Positions 43,891 through 54,708 of a stretch of 64,000 nucleotides of DNA are shown piece by piece. The position numbers and the translations under genes are program-made. Every line of letters begins with the position of its first letter. The stretch's first letter is position 1. The stretch lies in contig NZ_SWBM01000004.1 in the NCBI RefSeq assembly GCF_005116465.1, positions 124,001 through 188,000 on the forward strand, written 5' to 3'. This stretch comes from Robertmurraya kyonggiensis (GTDB taxonomy: Bacteria; Bacillota; Bacilli; Bacillales; Cytobacillaceae). A model generated the notes under the pieces. That model saw only the letters and a program-made list of their open reading frames with translations. It was not told the DNA's origin and made no database searches.

Positions 43891-45156
43891 TTATAAATTT
43901 TTAATTAACTCATCACCAAATTCAGAGCACTTCACTTCTGTAGCACCGTCCATTAGACGAGCAAAGTCGTAAGTTACAACTTTAGAAGCAATGGTCTTTT
44001 CTACAGACTTGGTGATAAGGTCTGCAGCTTCATTCCATCCTAAGTGTTCTAATAAAAGTACTCCAGAAAGAAGTACAGATGATGGGTTTACTTTATCTAA
44101 ACCTGCATATTTCGGAGCTGTACCGTGAGTTGCTTCGAAAATAGCATGTCCAGTTTCATAGTTAATGTTGGCACCAGGAGCGATACCGATTCCACCAACC
44201 TGCGCAGCCAGTGCGTCAGAAATATAGTCACCATTTAAGTTCATTGTTGCCACAACATCGAACTCTTTTGGACGAGTTAAGATTTGTTGTAAGAAAATAT
44301 CAGCAATCGCATCTTTAACGATGATTTTGCCAGCAGCTTCTGCTTCTGCTTGAGCTTTATTAGCAGCTTCAGTACCTTCTGCGTCTTTGATTCTGTCATA
44401 TTGAGCCCAAGTGAATACTTTATCGCCGTATTCTTTTTCTGCAAGCTCATATCCCCAGTTCTTGAAAGCACCTTCTGTAAATTTCATGATGTTTCCTTTA
44501 TGAACAAGTGTTAGAGATTTACGGCCTTCTTTAATTGCATACTCAATCGCAGCGCGTACTAAACGGCTTGTGCCTTCTTCAGAAACTGGCTTAATACCAA
44601 GACCTGAAGTTTCAGGGAAGCGAATTTTATTAACACCTAGTTCAGTTTGAAGGAAGTTGATTAATTTCTTCACTTCATCAGAACCTTTTGCATACTCAAT
44701 ACCTGCATAGATATCTTCTGTGTTTTCACGGAAGATTACCATATCAGTGTCTTGTGGACGCTTAACTGGAGAAGGTACTCCTTCAAACCAGCGGACAGGA
44801 CGTAGACATACAAAAAGATCAAGCTCTTGACGAAGTGCTACGTTTAGGGAACGGATTCCTCCACCGATAGGAGTCGTAAGTGGCCCTTTAATCGCGATTA
44901 AGTATTCATTAATAACATCAAGAGTTTCTTGAGGTAACCATTCGCCTGTTTGATTAAATGCTTTTTCCCCAGCTAAAACTTCTTTCCATTCAATCTTACG
45001 TTCACCTTTATATGCCTTATCAACGGCAGCATCTAACACGCGTGATGCAGAAGCCCAGATATCTGGACCAATTCCGTCTCCTTCAATAAAAGGAACGACT
45101 GGATTATTTGGTACGTTTAATACCCCATTTGTTACTGTGATTTTTTGACCTGACAT
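43891..45156 (-). CDS. icd: Isocitrate dehydrogenase (NADP)
   Basis: Oxidative decarboxylation of isocitrate to 2-oxoglutarate. It is 421 residues. Characteristic segments are [39 protein letters not shown] (Ser and Arg ligands; described by its ends), [16 protein letters not shown], the active-site [13 protein letters not shown] and the NADP region [13 protein letters not shown] at 45156 follows GGAGGGAGAATC. It is the middle gene of citZ-icd-mdh, separated from citZ by a strong hairpin and from mdh by a weaker one. Confidence 0.97.
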   Translation of the reverse strand: MSGQKITVTNGVLNVPNNPVVPFIEGDGIGPDIWASASRVLDAAVDKAYKGERKIEWKEVLAGEKAFNQTGEWLPQETLDVINEYLIAIKGPLTTPIGGGIRSLNVALRQELDLFVCLRPVRWFEGVPSPVKRPQDTDMVIFRENTEDIYAGIEYAKGSDEVKKLINFLQTELGVNKIRFPETSGLGIKPVSEEGTSRLVRAAIEYAIKEGRKSLTLVHKGNIMKFTEGAFKNWGYELAEKEYGDKVFTWAQYDRIKDAEGTEAANKAQAEAEAAGKIIVKDAIADIFLQQILTRPKEFDVVATMNLNGDYISDALAAQVGGIGIAPGANINYETGHAIFEATHGTAPKYAGLDKVNPSSVLLSGVLLLEHLGWNEAADLITKSVEKTIASKVVTYDFARLMDGATEVKCSEFGDELIKNL

Positions 45157-45217
45157 AATGATTCTCCCTCCAAATTCGATGACTTTCTAAAATGTTTTGC
45201 TATCTAGTTACGAAAAT

Positions 45218-45268
45218 CAAAGGTTAGCGACCTTGCCACCTAAAGGGTGGCTGTGTCATCTAACCTTT
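45218..45268 (-). terminator. Hairpin between citZ and icd
   Basis: Outer stem AAGGTTAG/CTAACCTT (45220-45227, 45260-45267) and inner stem GCCACC/GGTGGC (45235-45240, 45246-45251). The T-tract on the minus strand is short (CCTTTG), so icd may be read through or have its own promoter. Confidence 0.65.
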
Positions 45269-45398
45269 TCTCATTCCACTACAGCAATTTTTACTAAAAA
45301 TCCCAATATAAACTAGTTTCCCCTCACTAATTCTAGCATAAATTGTAGCAATAGTCAGAGAAAAAAATCTATAAAAGTAAAATGCCGCTTTCTATTTT

Positions 45399-46520
45399 TT
45401 ATAAGCCTCTTTGTTCAACTGGAATGTATTTTTGCATGCCAGGCCCTGTGTAATCGGCACGTGGACGAATTAAGCGGTTATTTTCATATTGTTCTAGAAT
45501 GTGAGCTAGCCAGCCAGACACTCGGCTAACAGCAAAAATCGGTGTGAAAAGATCATGATCAATACCTAAGCTGTCATACACGGAAGCTGAATAGAAATCC
45601 ACATTTGGTGGCAAATTCTTCTCACCAGTTACAATGTTTTCAATACGTGTGGACATTTCGTAGTATTCAGGCTTGCCAGTAAGGTTCGTTAACTTCTCAG
45701 ACATAACCTTTAAATGCTTGGCACGTGGATCCCCTTTTCTATACACACGATGACCAAAGCCCATGATTTTTTCCTTATTCTCAAGTTTTTCACGAACATA
45801 TGAATCTACTTGATCAACAGATCCAATTTCAGTTAGCATCTTCATAACTGCTTCGTTTGCTCCACCGTGAAGTGGCCCCTTTAGCGCTCCAATAGCGGCT
45901 GTAATACCAGAATAAACATCTGATAAAGTCGCTACGCAAACACGAGCAGTAAATGTAGAAGCGTTTAGTTCATGATCTGCATGAAGCACTAATGCCTTAT
46001 TGAAAGCTTCAATCGCAATTGGTTCAGGTTCCTGACCAGATAACATATAAAGGAAGTTCGCTGCAAAGCTTAAATCTGTGCGTGGAGCAACAGGCTCTAA
46101 ACCTTTTCTAATGCGAGCAAATGTCGTCACTATAGTAGGAAGCTTCGCTTGTAAACGAATCGCTTTACGATAATTAGCTTCTGGGTCCATCGCATCCGCT
46201 TCTTCATCGTACAATCCTAGTAGTGAGACTGCTGAACGAAGAGCTCCCATAGGATGTACTTTGTCAATTGGATACATTTTAAAATGGTCGATAACTTCTT
46301 TCGGTAATTCTGCATTTTCGGCTAGCTGCTTAGTAAGCTCTTCTAGCTCTAATTTTGTAGGTAGCTTTCTGTGCCAAAGAAGATAGATTACTTCCTCAAA
46401 AGTGGCGTTTACGGCTAAATCATCAATGTCATACCCTACATAAGTTAGTGTATCATCGATGATTGAACTAATGGAGGATGTTGTTGCGACTACCCCTTCC
46501 AGACCACGTGTAACAGTCAT
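45399..46520 (-). CDS. citZ: Citrate synthase II CitZ (major isozyme)
   Basis: Main TCA-cycle citrate synthase; 373 residues from ATG 46520, which has AAAGGAGAGAGTG upstream. Key segments are HADHELNASTFTARVCV (first catalytic His region), GPLHGGANEAV, GFGHRVYRKGDPRAKH (second His) and NVDFYSASVYDSLGI near the catalytic Asp. It is 150 bases or more from a predicted promoter with TTCACA and TATAAT boxes and a cre-like site, consistent with CcpA and carbon control known in B. subtilis. It precedes icd and mdh on the same strand. Confidence 0.96.
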   Translation of the reverse strand: MTVTRGLEGVVATTSSISSIIDDTLTYVGYDIDDLAVNATFEEVIYLLWHRKLPTKLELEELTKQLAENAELPKEVIDHFKMYPIDKVHPMGALRSAVSLLGLYDEEADAMDPEANYRKAIRLQAKLPTIVTTFARIRKGLEPVAPRTDLSFAANFLYMLSGQEPEPIAIEAFNKALVLHADHELNASTFTARVCVATLSDVYSGITAAIGALKGPLHGGANEAVMKMLTEIGSVDQVDSYVREKLENKEKIMGFGHRVYRKGDPRAKHLKVMSEKLTNLTGKPEYYEMSTRIENIVTGEKNLPPNVDFYSASVYDSLGIDHDLFTPIFAVSRVSGWLAHILEQYENNRLIRPRADYTGPGMQKYIPVEQRGL

Positions 46521-46681
46521 CTTCACTCTCTCCTTTACCAAATAAATTTCCCCATACCCTTTGTCTGTTCATATACAAACATCTATCTATGCGGTCTTCG
46601 TTAGACCAATAAGTCGGCAACATATGCCGAACCACAGACCATTCCTTAAACTCGTTGAGCGCTTGCTCAATAACATCGAAA

Positions 46682-46695
46682 AGAAAATGCTTTCA
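46682..46695 (-). promoter_or_regulatory. Candidate cre site upstream of citZ
   Basis: The minus strand reads TGAAAGCATTTTCT, close to the CcpA consensus TGWAANCGNTNWCA with two mismatches. It lies about 70 bases downstream of the predicted promoter, where CcpA could block elongation. Confidence 0.5.
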
Positions 46696-46760
46696 TTTTC
46701 TTTAATAGAACCAAATTATTGTTTGTTGCGGATTATAAGACGGATGCGCTTACAAGTCCT

Positions 46761-46789
46761 ATTATAAACAATTATCTGACTTTTGTGAA
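46761..46789 (-). promoter_or_regulatory. Predicted sigma-A promoter of citZ
   Basis: On the minus strand, -35 TTCACA (46789-46784), a 17-bp spacer and -10 TATAAT (46766-46761). A leader of about 240 bases with small hairpins (TTGAGC/GCTCAA near 46660) follows before citZ. Confidence 0.55.
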
Positions 46790-46905
46790 CGAAAAGTGGC
46801 TAAAATGTGAAAAAATTAATATTTTATTAGAAAAATAAAGAATAATTTCACCGCTTATGAAAAGGTTATCATTTTTAATACTCATAAAGCAAGATTAAGA
46901 GTCTT

Positions 46906-47367
46906 CTACTTAAAAAATTCGAAGACCCTCATGACCATATAAGCAATTCCAGCACCGATTAAGGGACCAACCGCCACACCTTTAAAGATAGACACCGCTA
47001 GTATTGTCCCAAGGACAAGAGCCGATGTGATATGTGGATCCTTTGCTAATAAAGTAATCCCGTTTTTCGCTAATAAGGCGACAACCATCCCCGAAATCAA
47101 CGCGATCCATGCGTATGGAGATTTAAATGCACTTGATAAATCTTTAAAACCAATTTCTCCACTCGCAATCGGTGCAAGAACGGCGATTGTGATGACGATA
47201 ACTCCCCAATTGATACCTTTAGACTGAATGAATGCAAAATACTTTGAATCTACACCAATAACTTTCATAATAATAAGGAAAGCAATAGCAATAATGAGTG
47301 AGTTATTTTTAGCAACCAAACCAATCCCCAACAAAAGAAGTAAAAACATAAGTGACTGGGAAAACAC
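46906..47367 (-). CDS. ytwI: DUF441 membrane protein (YtwI type)
   Basis: A 153-residue protein with four hydrophobic segments (about 5-20, 25-42, 50-70 and 85-148), including KGINWGVIVITIAVLAPIAS, then LLAKDPHITSALVLGTILAV. GTG at 47367 is chosen as the start because AAAGGGTGGAG lies upstream and the protein then matches the family length; the longer form from 47442 has no site. It belongs to DUF441; the function is unknown. It is followed by citZ, with a separate promoter between, and diverges from ytvI. Confidence 0.85.
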   Translation of the reverse strand: MFSQSLMFLLLLLGIGLVAKNNSLIIAIAFLIIMKVIGVDSKYFAFIQSKGINWGVIVITIAVLAPIASGEIGFKDLSSAFKSPYAWIALISGMVVALLAKNGITLLAKDPHITSALVLGTILAVSIFKGVAVGPLIGAGIAYMVMRVFEFFK

Positions 47368-47536
47368 AGATTTCTCCACCCTTTCTCGATGTATTGTTAT
47401 CTCAACATAGAAATTAGTCATAAATAGTAGACAAGCTCTCAAAAAAAATATGCCTAAAAGAATCTTTTACTGTTAATAAACGTAGTATTAAACAAAGTAT
47501 GAACCACAGGTAAAAAATTTGCAAAAGGAGGTTCCT

Positions 47537-48643
47537 ATGAACTATACGTATCTACATCGTACCCTTAGATTTATATTAGTCATAAGCATCGTTATTGTTG
47601 GTTTTCTAGCACTTTTCTACCTTTCAAAGGTAACCTATCCTTTTATCATAGGCTTTCTCATCGCTTTTTTGATGAATCCTTTGGTCAATTTTTTTCATAC
47701 AAAAGCAAGAATGCCAAGAGTGCTAGCGGTAATCCTGAGTCTTTTGATTATTTTTGCCTTTTTCGCAGGATTAATTACGTTACTAGTCGCTGAAATTGTT
47801 TCAGGAGCTGACTATTTAGCTACAGTTGTTCCAACACATCTCGAGACATTGATTGATTATATTGAGCACCTGTTTGCATCACAAATCATTCCACTTTATA
47901 ATCAGCTCTCCAATATGTTTGACAATCTTGGGACAGGCCAACAAAACACGATACTAGAGAATATCGAAAACGTCGGAAGAACAATTGGTACAACCTTAGG
48001 TGACTTCATTCAAAACTTTTTTGAAAAGATTCCGAATATCTTTTCATGGTTTCCTAATGCTGCAACCGTCGTGATCTTTTCATTGCTTGCCACATTTTTC
48101 ATTAGCAAGGATTGGTATCAATTATCAGCAAAAATCGGAAAGCTCCTTCCGGCAAAAGCAAAATCGAGTGGAAAGACTGTTTTTAGCGATTTAAAAAAGG
48201 CCTTGTTTGGATTTGGAAAAGCCCAGCTCACGTTAATTTCAATTACAACCATTATCATCCTAGTCGGTTTACTGATTCTTCGAGTAGATTATGCAATCAC
48301 GATAGCCCTTGTAACAGGACTGGTCGATATTATCCCTTATTTAGGAACAGGATTAATATTTGTACCTTGGATTATCTATGAAGCGCTTATTGGCGAGATA
48401 CCTCTGGCGATAGGTTTAGGGGTTTTGTACATTATTGTTCTCGTGCAAAGACAAGTCATGGAGCCAAAGGTCCTTTCCTCAAATATTGGACTAGACCCGC
48501 TAGCCACACTAATTGCCTTGTTTGTAGGATTTAAGCTGATTGGCTTTTTAGGCCTGATCGTTGGTCCAGTAACTTTAGTTATCATTACTACGTTGCACCG
48601 AGCTAATGTGTTTAAGGATCTATGGGGCTATATTAAAGGATAA
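47537..48643 (+). CDS. ytvI: AI-2E family transporter (YtvI)
   Basis: A 368-residue polytopic membrane protein of the AI-2 exporter/TqsA superfamily. Eight or so hydrophobic segments are seen; the N-terminus (MNYTYLHRTLRFILVISIVI) and the C-terminal half (VDIIPYLGTGLIFVPW, then SNIGLDPLATLIALFVGF) are characteristic. ATG at 47537 follows AAAGGAGGTTCC exactly; the reading from 47519 is too long. The transported substrate is uncertain, and similar proteins include Na+/H+ antiporters. It is alone on the plus strand, divergent from ytwI. Confidence 0.88.
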   Translation: MNYTYLHRTLRFILVISIVIVGFLALFYLSKVTYPFIIGFLIAFLMNPLVNFFHTKARMPRVLAVILSLLIIFAFFAGLITLLVAEIVSGADYLATVVPTHLETLIDYIEHLFASQIIPLYNQLSNMFDNLGTGQQNTILENIENVGRTIGTTLGDFIQNFFEKIPNIFSWFPNAATVVIFSLLATFFISKDWYQLSAKIGKLLPAKAKSSGKTVFSDLKKALFGFGKAQLTLISITTIIILVGLLILRVDYAITIALVTGLVDIIPYLGTGLIFVPWIIYEALIGEIPLAIGLGVLYIIVLVQRQVMEPKVLSSNIGLDPLATLIALFVGFKLIGFLGLIVGPVTLVIITTLHRANVFKDLWGYIKG

Positions 48644-48659
48644 TTCTTATAAAAAATGT

Positions 48660-48692
48660 AAAACTCGCCAAAGATTGGTGAGTTTTACTTTT
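48660..48692 (+). terminator. Terminator of ytvI
   Basis: Stem AAAACTCgCCAA/TTGGtGAGTTTT (48660-48671, 48675-48686) followed by TTTTT. Confidence 0.85.
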
Positions 48693-48788
48693 TAGGGGGA
48701 AAATAACCAAAACAGGTACTCTTGGACTCACTCTTTTTTAAATATGATGCCATGTGCTTAATTGAGTAAATATCAAAAGGAAAATAAA

Positions 48789-48965
48789 CGGAGTTTTTCC
48801 GGTTAAATATAGAATGAAGGTTGTTTCGGGATATATAAGCGGAGTTTTTCCGACTATGCAAAGAAATACCCCTCATTTTCACTGTTTGCTAGTCAATAAG
48901 GGGAATTTCTCCGTCTATATAAGCATTTTTTAAATAAAAACCACTAGTTTAGCGGAATTTCTCCG
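48789..48965. repeat. Four-palindrome repeat, diverged copy 4
   Basis: Four palindromes of CGGAg/aTTTnTCCG type begin at 48789, 48840, 48901 and 48953, centres 51, 61 and 52 bp apart, matching the 51/61/51 layout of the elements at 2495, 4668 and 26191. The sequence between them is diverged and the ends GGCTCTGTTA are not found. Bases 48693-49024 contain no supported gene. Confidence 0.7.
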
Positions 48966-49024
48966 TCTATTTTTCGGTGCTCGGTTCGGTGCCTAGCCCG
49001 GTTCCTCCCCCAAGAAACGTATAC

Positions 49025-49417
49025 CTACCTAATGATCGTAAATGTATTTCGCTCCATCCATTTTCTTAATCCACTTTTAATAAGTCCTCTAAAAGGTCTC
49101 CTCGTTTGTGGAATCAGTAATAATAATCCCGCAATATCCGTTAGGAAGCCCGGCGAAAGAAGCAATACGCCTCCGACTAGGATGCAAACACCATCGATTA
49201 TCGATTCTCCAGGTGGTCTTCCATATTGCATTTCAGTTTGCGCACGTCTTAACGTTTCTAAGCCTTGTTTTTTCGCTAAATACGTTCCAAGTACACCGGT
49301 TAGGATGATAAGCCCAACGGTTGGCCACACACCGATTAAATTCCCGGATAAGAGTAATACGCCAATCTCACAAGCTGGTATAACGATAAATAACAATAAG
49401 AGAAAATTCCTCACCAT
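49025..49417 (-). CDS. fxsA: FxsA family membrane protein
   Basis: A 130-residue membrane protein of the FxsA family, whose E. coli member lets cells escape phage T7 exclusion by the F factor. Three hydrophobic segments are seen (1-20, 24-46, 73-100) followed by a basic tail RRPFRGLIKSGLRKW. The family core GVLGTYLAKKQGLETLRRAQ is intact. It follows pyk on the same strand after a terminator. The role in the host is unknown. ATG at 49417 follows GGGAGGGGAGC. Confidence 0.88.
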   Translation of the reverse strand: MVRNFLLLLFIVIPACEIGVLLLSGNLIGVWPTVGLIILTGVLGTYLAKKQGLETLRRAQTEMQYGRPPGESIIDGVCILVGGVLLLSPGFLTDIAGLLLLIPQTRRPFRGLIKSGLRKWMERNTFTIIR

Positions 49418-49434
49418 GCTCCCCTCCCTTTTAA

Positions 49435-49469
49435 TTCTAAAAAAAGGAAGGGAGTCTCCCTTCCTTTTT
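49435..49469 (-). terminator. Terminator of pfkA-pyk
   Basis: A 13-bp perfect stem AAAAAGGAAGGGA/TCCCTTCCTTTTT (49441-49453, 49457-49469) followed on the minus strand by T-rich sequence. Confidence 0.85.
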
Positions 49470-49477
49470 ACAGCTTA

Positions 49478-51238
49478 TTAAAGTACGCTTGCATGACCGT
49501 TATAAACGACACCACGGTTTGCATCTACAGTAATTTCTTGTCCATCTTTTAAAATCGATGTAGCATTTTCTGCACCAACGATAACTGGAATTCCTAAGCT
49601 TAAGCCTACTACAGCAGCATGGCTTGTTAAGCCACCTTCTTCTGTAATTAACGCACTGCTTTTCTCGATGGCTGGAACCATGTCTGCATCAGAACCAATT
49701 GTCACGAGGACAGATCCTTCTGTCACTTTAGATATAGCTTCTTTTGCATCACGAGCAACGACTACTTTACCGTAAGAAGACTTGCGTCCGATTCCTTGCG
49801 CTTTTACAAGCACATCTCCAACAAGATGAATTTTCATTAAGTTCGTTGTGCCAGATTCTCCAACTGGTACTCCTGCTGTAATAACAACAAGGTCTCCATG
49901 CTTTACAATTTGGCAATTTAAGCTTGCTTGAACTGCAGTATCTAACATATCGTCAGTCGTGTCTGCTTGTACTCCTAACTGAGGATATACACCCCATACA
50001 AGTGCAAGACGACGGTAAACCGAAGGATGTGAAGTAACAGCTACAATCGGAGCCTTTGGACGATACTTAGAAATCATACGTGCTGTATGTCCGCTCTCTG
50101 TAGGTGTGATAATCGCACTTACAGATAAATTCAAAGCCGTATGTGCAACGGATTGACCAATTGCATCCGTAATATTTGTATCACTTTCTTTTGTACGCTT
50201 CGATAATAGACGCTTATGATCAAGCGCAGTTTCTGCACGAGAAGCAATATTGTGCATGGTTTGCACTGCTTCAACTGGATACATACCTGCAGCTGTTTCA
50301 CCAGAAAGCATGATTGCATCTGTTCCATCAAAGATAGCGTTCGCAACGTCACTTGCCTCTGCACGAGTCGGACGTGGATTTCTTTGCATTGAATCAAGCA
50401 TTTGCGTAGCAGTGATAACAGGCTTTCCAAGATCATTACATTTCTTAATCAAGTTCTTCTGAACTAATGGTACTTCTTCTGCAGGAATTTCAACTCCAAG
50501 ATCCCCACGAGCAACCATTAAACCATCAGAAACTTCAAGAATTTCGTCGATGTTATCAACGCCCTCTTGGTTTTCGATTTTCGGAATAATGTTGATATGT
50601 GTTCCGTTATTTTCTTCAAGAAGCTTGCGAATTTCCATCACATCAGATGCACGGCGAACGAAAGAAGCTGCAATAAAATCAACCCCTTGCTCAATTCCAA
50701 ATAGAATATCCTTAGCGTCTTTTTCAGTAATTCCTGGAAGTTTTACAGAAACACCTGGAACGTTTACCCCTTTTTTATTTTTCAGGGTACCACTATTTAA
50801 AATCTTTGTATGGATTTCCTTTGCAGAACGATCGATTTCAATTACTTCCAGTCCAATTAGTCCATCATCAAGTAAAATCTTTGAGCCTGCTTCGACATCA
50901 TCGATTAAACCTTCATATGTAATAGAAAATTTATCTTCAGTTCCTTCTACTTCCGTCATGGAAATAGTGATGTTCTTTCCTGCTTCTAATTCAATCGCAC
51001 CATTCACCATATTATTAGTACGGATTTCAGGACCTTTTGTATCAAGTAAAATCGCAACGTTTTTGTTTAATTTTTGTGAAGCTTCACGGATATTTTTAAT
51101 ACGATTGCCATGTTCCTCAAAATCTCCATGAGAAAAGTTCAATCGTGCTACATTCATTCCTGCTTCCATCAACTGTGTAAGCTTTTCTACACTTTCACTC
51201 GCTGGTCCGATCGTACAAACTATTTTTGTTTTACGCAT
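49478..51238 (-). CDS. pyk: Pyruvate kinase
   Basis: Converts phosphoenolpyruvate and ADP to pyruvate and ATP. It is 586 residues. The core (1-470) has [11 protein letters not shown] at the N-terminus, [16 protein letters not shown], and the [13 protein letters not shown] signature. The last 110 residues are the extra C-terminal domain of Bacillus/Geobacillus enzymes, which resembles the PEP-utilising phosphohistidine domain ([20 protein letters not shown], His included). This long form explains the length. It follows pfkA by about 38 bases, forming the glycolytic pfkA-pyk unit. It is upstream of fxsA. Confidence 0.97.
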   Translation of the reverse strand: MRKTKIVCTIGPASESVEKLTQLMEAGMNVARLNFSHGDFEEHGNRIKNIREASQKLNKNVAILLDTKGPEIRTNNMVNGAIELEAGKNITISMTEVEGTEDKFSITYEGLIDDVEAGSKILLDDGLIGLEVIEIDRSAKEIHTKILNSGTLKNKKGVNVPGVSVKLPGITEKDAKDILFGIEQGVDFIAASFVRRASDVMEIRKLLEENNGTHINIIPKIENQEGVDNIDEILEVSDGLMVARGDLGVEIPAEEVPLVQKNLIKKCNDLGKPVITATQMLDSMQRNPRPTRAEASDVANAIFDGTDAIMLSGETAAGMYPVEAVQTMHNIASRAETALDHKRLLSKRTKESDTNITDAIGQSVAHTALNLSVSAIITPTESGHTARMISKYRPKAPIVAVTSHPSVYRRLALVWGVYPQLGVQADTTDDMLDTAVQASLNCQIVKHGDLVVITAGVPVGESGTTNLMKIHLVGDVLVKAQGIGRKSSYGKVVVARDAKEAISKVTEGSVLVTIGSDADMVPAIEKSSALITEEGGLTSHAAVVGLSLGIPVIVGAENATSILKDGQEITVDANRGVVYNGHASVL

Positions 51239-51276
51239 TTAAAATGCCAACCCCCATTATAAATTCCTACAAATTA

Positions 51277-52245
<969 letters not shown>

Positions 52246-52506
52246 TCACCTCAGAAATTTATCTTGATTTCAATATCTAATAGAATTAATTTCACAACGG
52301 CACATAAAAAACGAACATTAGAAAGTCTTATAAGCTAATCACGAAATGTTACTTTTGATGCATTCAGTTCGCTTTTTAATTGGTCTTAGGACATTATGAA
52401 ATCGATCCTCCTACACCTGAGATTAAATTCACTTTCTTATTATAGACAGAATGTAGTGTATTATTTATCTCTAAAATACCACGAATGACATAGCTTACTC
52501 AACTAA

Positions 52507-52520
52507 CGGAAACGTTTTCG
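52507..52520. promoter_or_regulatory. Candidate cre site 1
   Basis: CGGAAACGTTTTCG, a near-palindrome with the AACGTT core of CcpA sites and three mismatches to the consensus. It lies 39 bp from a second cre-like site, which raises confidence in the pair. Confidence 0.45.
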
Positions 52521-52545
52521 CAAATAGGCAGAATAATTTATTAAA

Positions 52546-52559
52546 TGAAAGCGTTTAAT
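52546..52559. promoter_or_regulatory. Candidate cre site 2
   Basis: TGAAAGCGTTTAAT matches the CcpA consensus except at its last two positions. Both sites lie about 270-320 bases upstream of the pfkA start and just downstream of accA's terminator hairpin. Confidence 0.5.
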
Positions 52560-52594
52560 AATATTCTAAAAAAGAATTTTAGTTCACTCTTATT

Positions 52595-52635
52595 AAACTC
52601 AAAAAACGCACTTTTATCAAGCGCGTTTTGAGTTT
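52595..52635 (-). terminator. Terminator of accD-accA
   Basis: Imperfect long stem of AAACTCAAAAAACGC (52595-52609) with GCGTTTTGAGTTT (52623-52635), 18 bases after the accA stop. Confidence 0.75.
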
Positions 52636-52653
52636 CTACCTTAATTCGCTTCA

Positions 52654-53631
52654 TTAATTTGTCGTGATGTATTCATTTTGAAGATCAAACTGGCCAATTG
52701 CTTTATACTTTTCATAGCGTTGATTAATAAGCTCCTGCTCAGAAAGCTTGAGCAGTTCTTTAAGGGATTTCAAAATCACTTCATGAATGGCTTGAGCTTG
52801 TAAATCCTTATCCTTATGGGCCCCACCTTTCACCTCAGGAATTATTTCATCAATAACATTTAATTCCTTCAAGTCGGGAGCAGTAATCTTCATTTTTTCA
52901 GCAGCCTGCTTCGCCTTAGAAGCATCCTTCCAAAGGATCGATGCAGCACCCTCAGGAGAAATAACAGAGTACGTCGAATTCTCGAGCATATGAAGGTGGT
53001 TTCCAACGCCTAACGCAAGGGCACCACCACTTCCGCCTTCCCCAATGACGATACAAATAACCGGAACCTTAAGGCCTGCCATCTCAAATAAATTACGAGC
53101 GATCGCTTCGCTTTGTCCACGTTCTTCAGCGGCCTTTCCTGGAAAAGCACCTTTTGTATCAATAAAACATATAATCGGTCTTCCAAACTTATCGGCTTGC
53201 TTCATAATCCGCAATGCTTTGCGATATCCTTCTGGATGAGGCATCCCAAAATTTCTGCGAATATTCTCCTTCGTGTCCTTCCCGCGCTGATGACCAATAA
53301 TGGTTACAGGCAGACCTTGAAATTTTCCAATTCCTGCAACAATTGCCGCATCATCCCCAAATGTACGATCTCCATGTACTTCAATGAAGTCAGTAAAAAG
53401 GAGAGGAATATAATCTAATGTAGTTGGTCGGTTCGGGTGTCGAGCGATTTGAACCCGATCCCAAGGCTTCATATTTTCGTATATCTCTTTTTCTAAACGT
53501 TCTAGACGCACTTCCAGTTTTTCAATTTCATCTGTCAGATCAACGTCTGCTTCTTTTGTAATCTCTTTTAACTCAGCAATTTTCTTTCTTAATTCGAGCA
53601 CTGGCTTTTCAAATTCTAATTCTCCAACCAT
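52654..53631 (-). CDS. accA: Acetyl-CoA carboxylase carboxyltransferase alpha subunit
   Basis: Transfers the carboxyl group from carboxybiotin to acetyl-CoA together with AccD, making malonyl-CoA for fatty acids. It is 325 residues. Crotonase-type segments are [40 protein letters not shown] and [20 protein letters not shown], with glycine oxyanion holes. ATG at 53631 follows CCGGGAGGTGATC and overlaps the accD end by 16 bases, so the subunits are translationally coupled. The pair is upstream of pfkA on the same strand. Confidence 0.97.
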   Translation of the reverse strand: MVGELEFEKPVLELRKKIAELKEITKEADVDLTDEIEKLEVRLERLEKEIYENMKPWDRVQIARHPNRPTTLDYIPLLFTDFIEVHGDRTFGDDAAIVAGIGKFQGLPVTIIGHQRGKDTKENIRRNFGMPHPEGYRKALRIMKQADKFGRPIICFIDTKGAFPGKAAEERGQSEAIARNLFEMAGLKVPVICIVIGEGGSGGALALGVGNHLHMLENSTYSVISPEGAASILWKDASKAKQAAEKMKITAPDLKELNVIDEIIPEVKGGAHKDKDLQAQAIHEVILKSLKELLKLSEQELINQRYEKYKAIGQFDLQNEYITTN

Positions 53632-54494
53632 ACTAGATCACCTCCCGGTTGATGAATGTCTAAAATTGTTGCAATCTTTTCCTTCAATTCGGCCCTTGCA
53701 ATCACTGCATCAAGCTGACCTTTTTCTAAAAGGAATTCAGCTGTCTGGAAATCTTCTGGTAATTCTTCACGTATTGTTTGTTCAATAATACGGCGACCTG
53801 CAAATCCAATTAAGGCACCAGGCTCTGCAAAATTATAATCACCTAAGGATGCAAAGCTTGCTGATACCCCACCTGTAGTTGGATGAGTCATTATAGAAAT
53901 AATAAGTCCGCCGTTATCGCTGAATCGTTTCAAAGCGACACTTGTTTTTGCCATTTGCATCAAGCTTAATACGCCTTCTTGCATTCTCGCCCCACCGGAA
54001 GCTGTAAAGATGATAAAAGGAACTGACAATTCGTCTGCCTTTTCAATCGCGCGCGTAATTTTTTCTCCAACAACAGAGCCCATGCTTCCCATTCGGAAAG
54101 TCGAGTCCATCACAGCCACAGCCACTTCATGCTGGTCTACTCGCCCTATACCAGTGACAACTGCCTCATTTAAATTGGTCTTTTCCTTATCCTTTTCAAG
54201 TTTTTCTAGGTACTCAGGAAAACCAAGTGGATTCGTCGATACTAATTCTCGATCTATTTCTTGAAAGCTATCTTCATCTAAGAAACTAGCAAGTCTCTCT
54301 TGTGAGTTCATTGGGTAGTGGTAATCACAATGGAAACAAACTTTAAGATTTTTGGTTAATTCTTTTGAGTACATGATTTTTTTGCAATTAGGACATTTCG
54401 TCATAATTCCTTCTGGGACATCTTGTTTTGCCGCCTCTGAAGGAATGGTTGCATATTTTTTCTTCTTCGGTTTTGTAAAAAGATCCTTAATCAC
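53616..54494 (-). CDS. accD: Acetyl-CoA carboxylase carboxyltransferase beta subunit
   Basis: A 292-residue beta subunit. A four-Cys zinc finger ([20 protein letters not shown], then HCDYHYP; about residues 29-52) precedes the crotonase-like domain with [16 protein letters not shown] and [23 protein letters not shown] at 54494 is chosen because GGGGAGG lies upstream and the N-terminus [15 protein letters not shown] aligns with the Bacillus protein. A perfect 15-bp palindrome (AGTGGTCAGACCACT) lies 44-58 bases upstream and matches a site before malic enzyme, so a FadR-type regulator may control accDA. Confidence 0.95.
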   Translation of the reverse strand: MIKDLFTKPKKKKYATIPSEAAKQDVPEGIMTKCPNCKKIMYSKELTKNLKVCFHCDYHYPMNSQERLASFLDEDSFQEIDRELVSTNPLGFPEYLEKLEKDKEKTNLNEAVVTGIGRVDQHEVAVAVMDSTFRMGSMGSVVGEKITRAIEKADELSVPFIIFTASGGARMQEGVLSLMQMAKTSVALKRFSDNGGLIISIMTHPTTGGVSASFASLGDYNFAEPGALIGFAGRRIIEQTIREELPEDFQTAEFLLEKGQLDAVIARAELKEKIATILDIHQPGGDLVWLEN

Positions 54495-54537
54495 GGTCTC
54501 AAACCTCCCCTTGCTATACATTTTGTACAATTTCCTG

Positions 54538-54552
54538 AGTGGTCAGACCACT
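54538..54552. promoter_or_regulatory. FadR/GntR-type operator upstream of accD
   Basis: AGTGGTCAGACCACT is a perfect palindrome around a central A. Its inner 13 bp are identical, on the opposite strand, to the site at 56620-56632. The TGGTnnGACCA core is typical of FadR-subfamily GntR regulators; such a regulator is encoded at 54709-55326. Confidence 0.7.
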
Positions 54553-54708
54553 AGTGGATAGAGTAGTGCCTTAAGGAGTTTTTCCTGTAGGCTAATTTAA
54601 GGCAGTAATACCACATTCTACGCAAAATGTTCTTTTTTTGTACAGGCTAATGTATTTCTTTTCAATATAAATCAACATACGAATAATTGCTTAAAAAATT
54701 TGTCAGTT

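Noticed and set aside
11202-46520. Two citrate synthase genes as a duplication or assembly artefact
   Set aside because: They differ throughout and match the separate CitA and CitZ isozymes known from B. subtilis; each has its own expected context.
49478-49810. Pyruvate kinase C-terminal extension as a new fusion
   Set aside because: The extra domain with TSHAAVVG is standard for Bacillus and Geobacillus pyruvate kinases.
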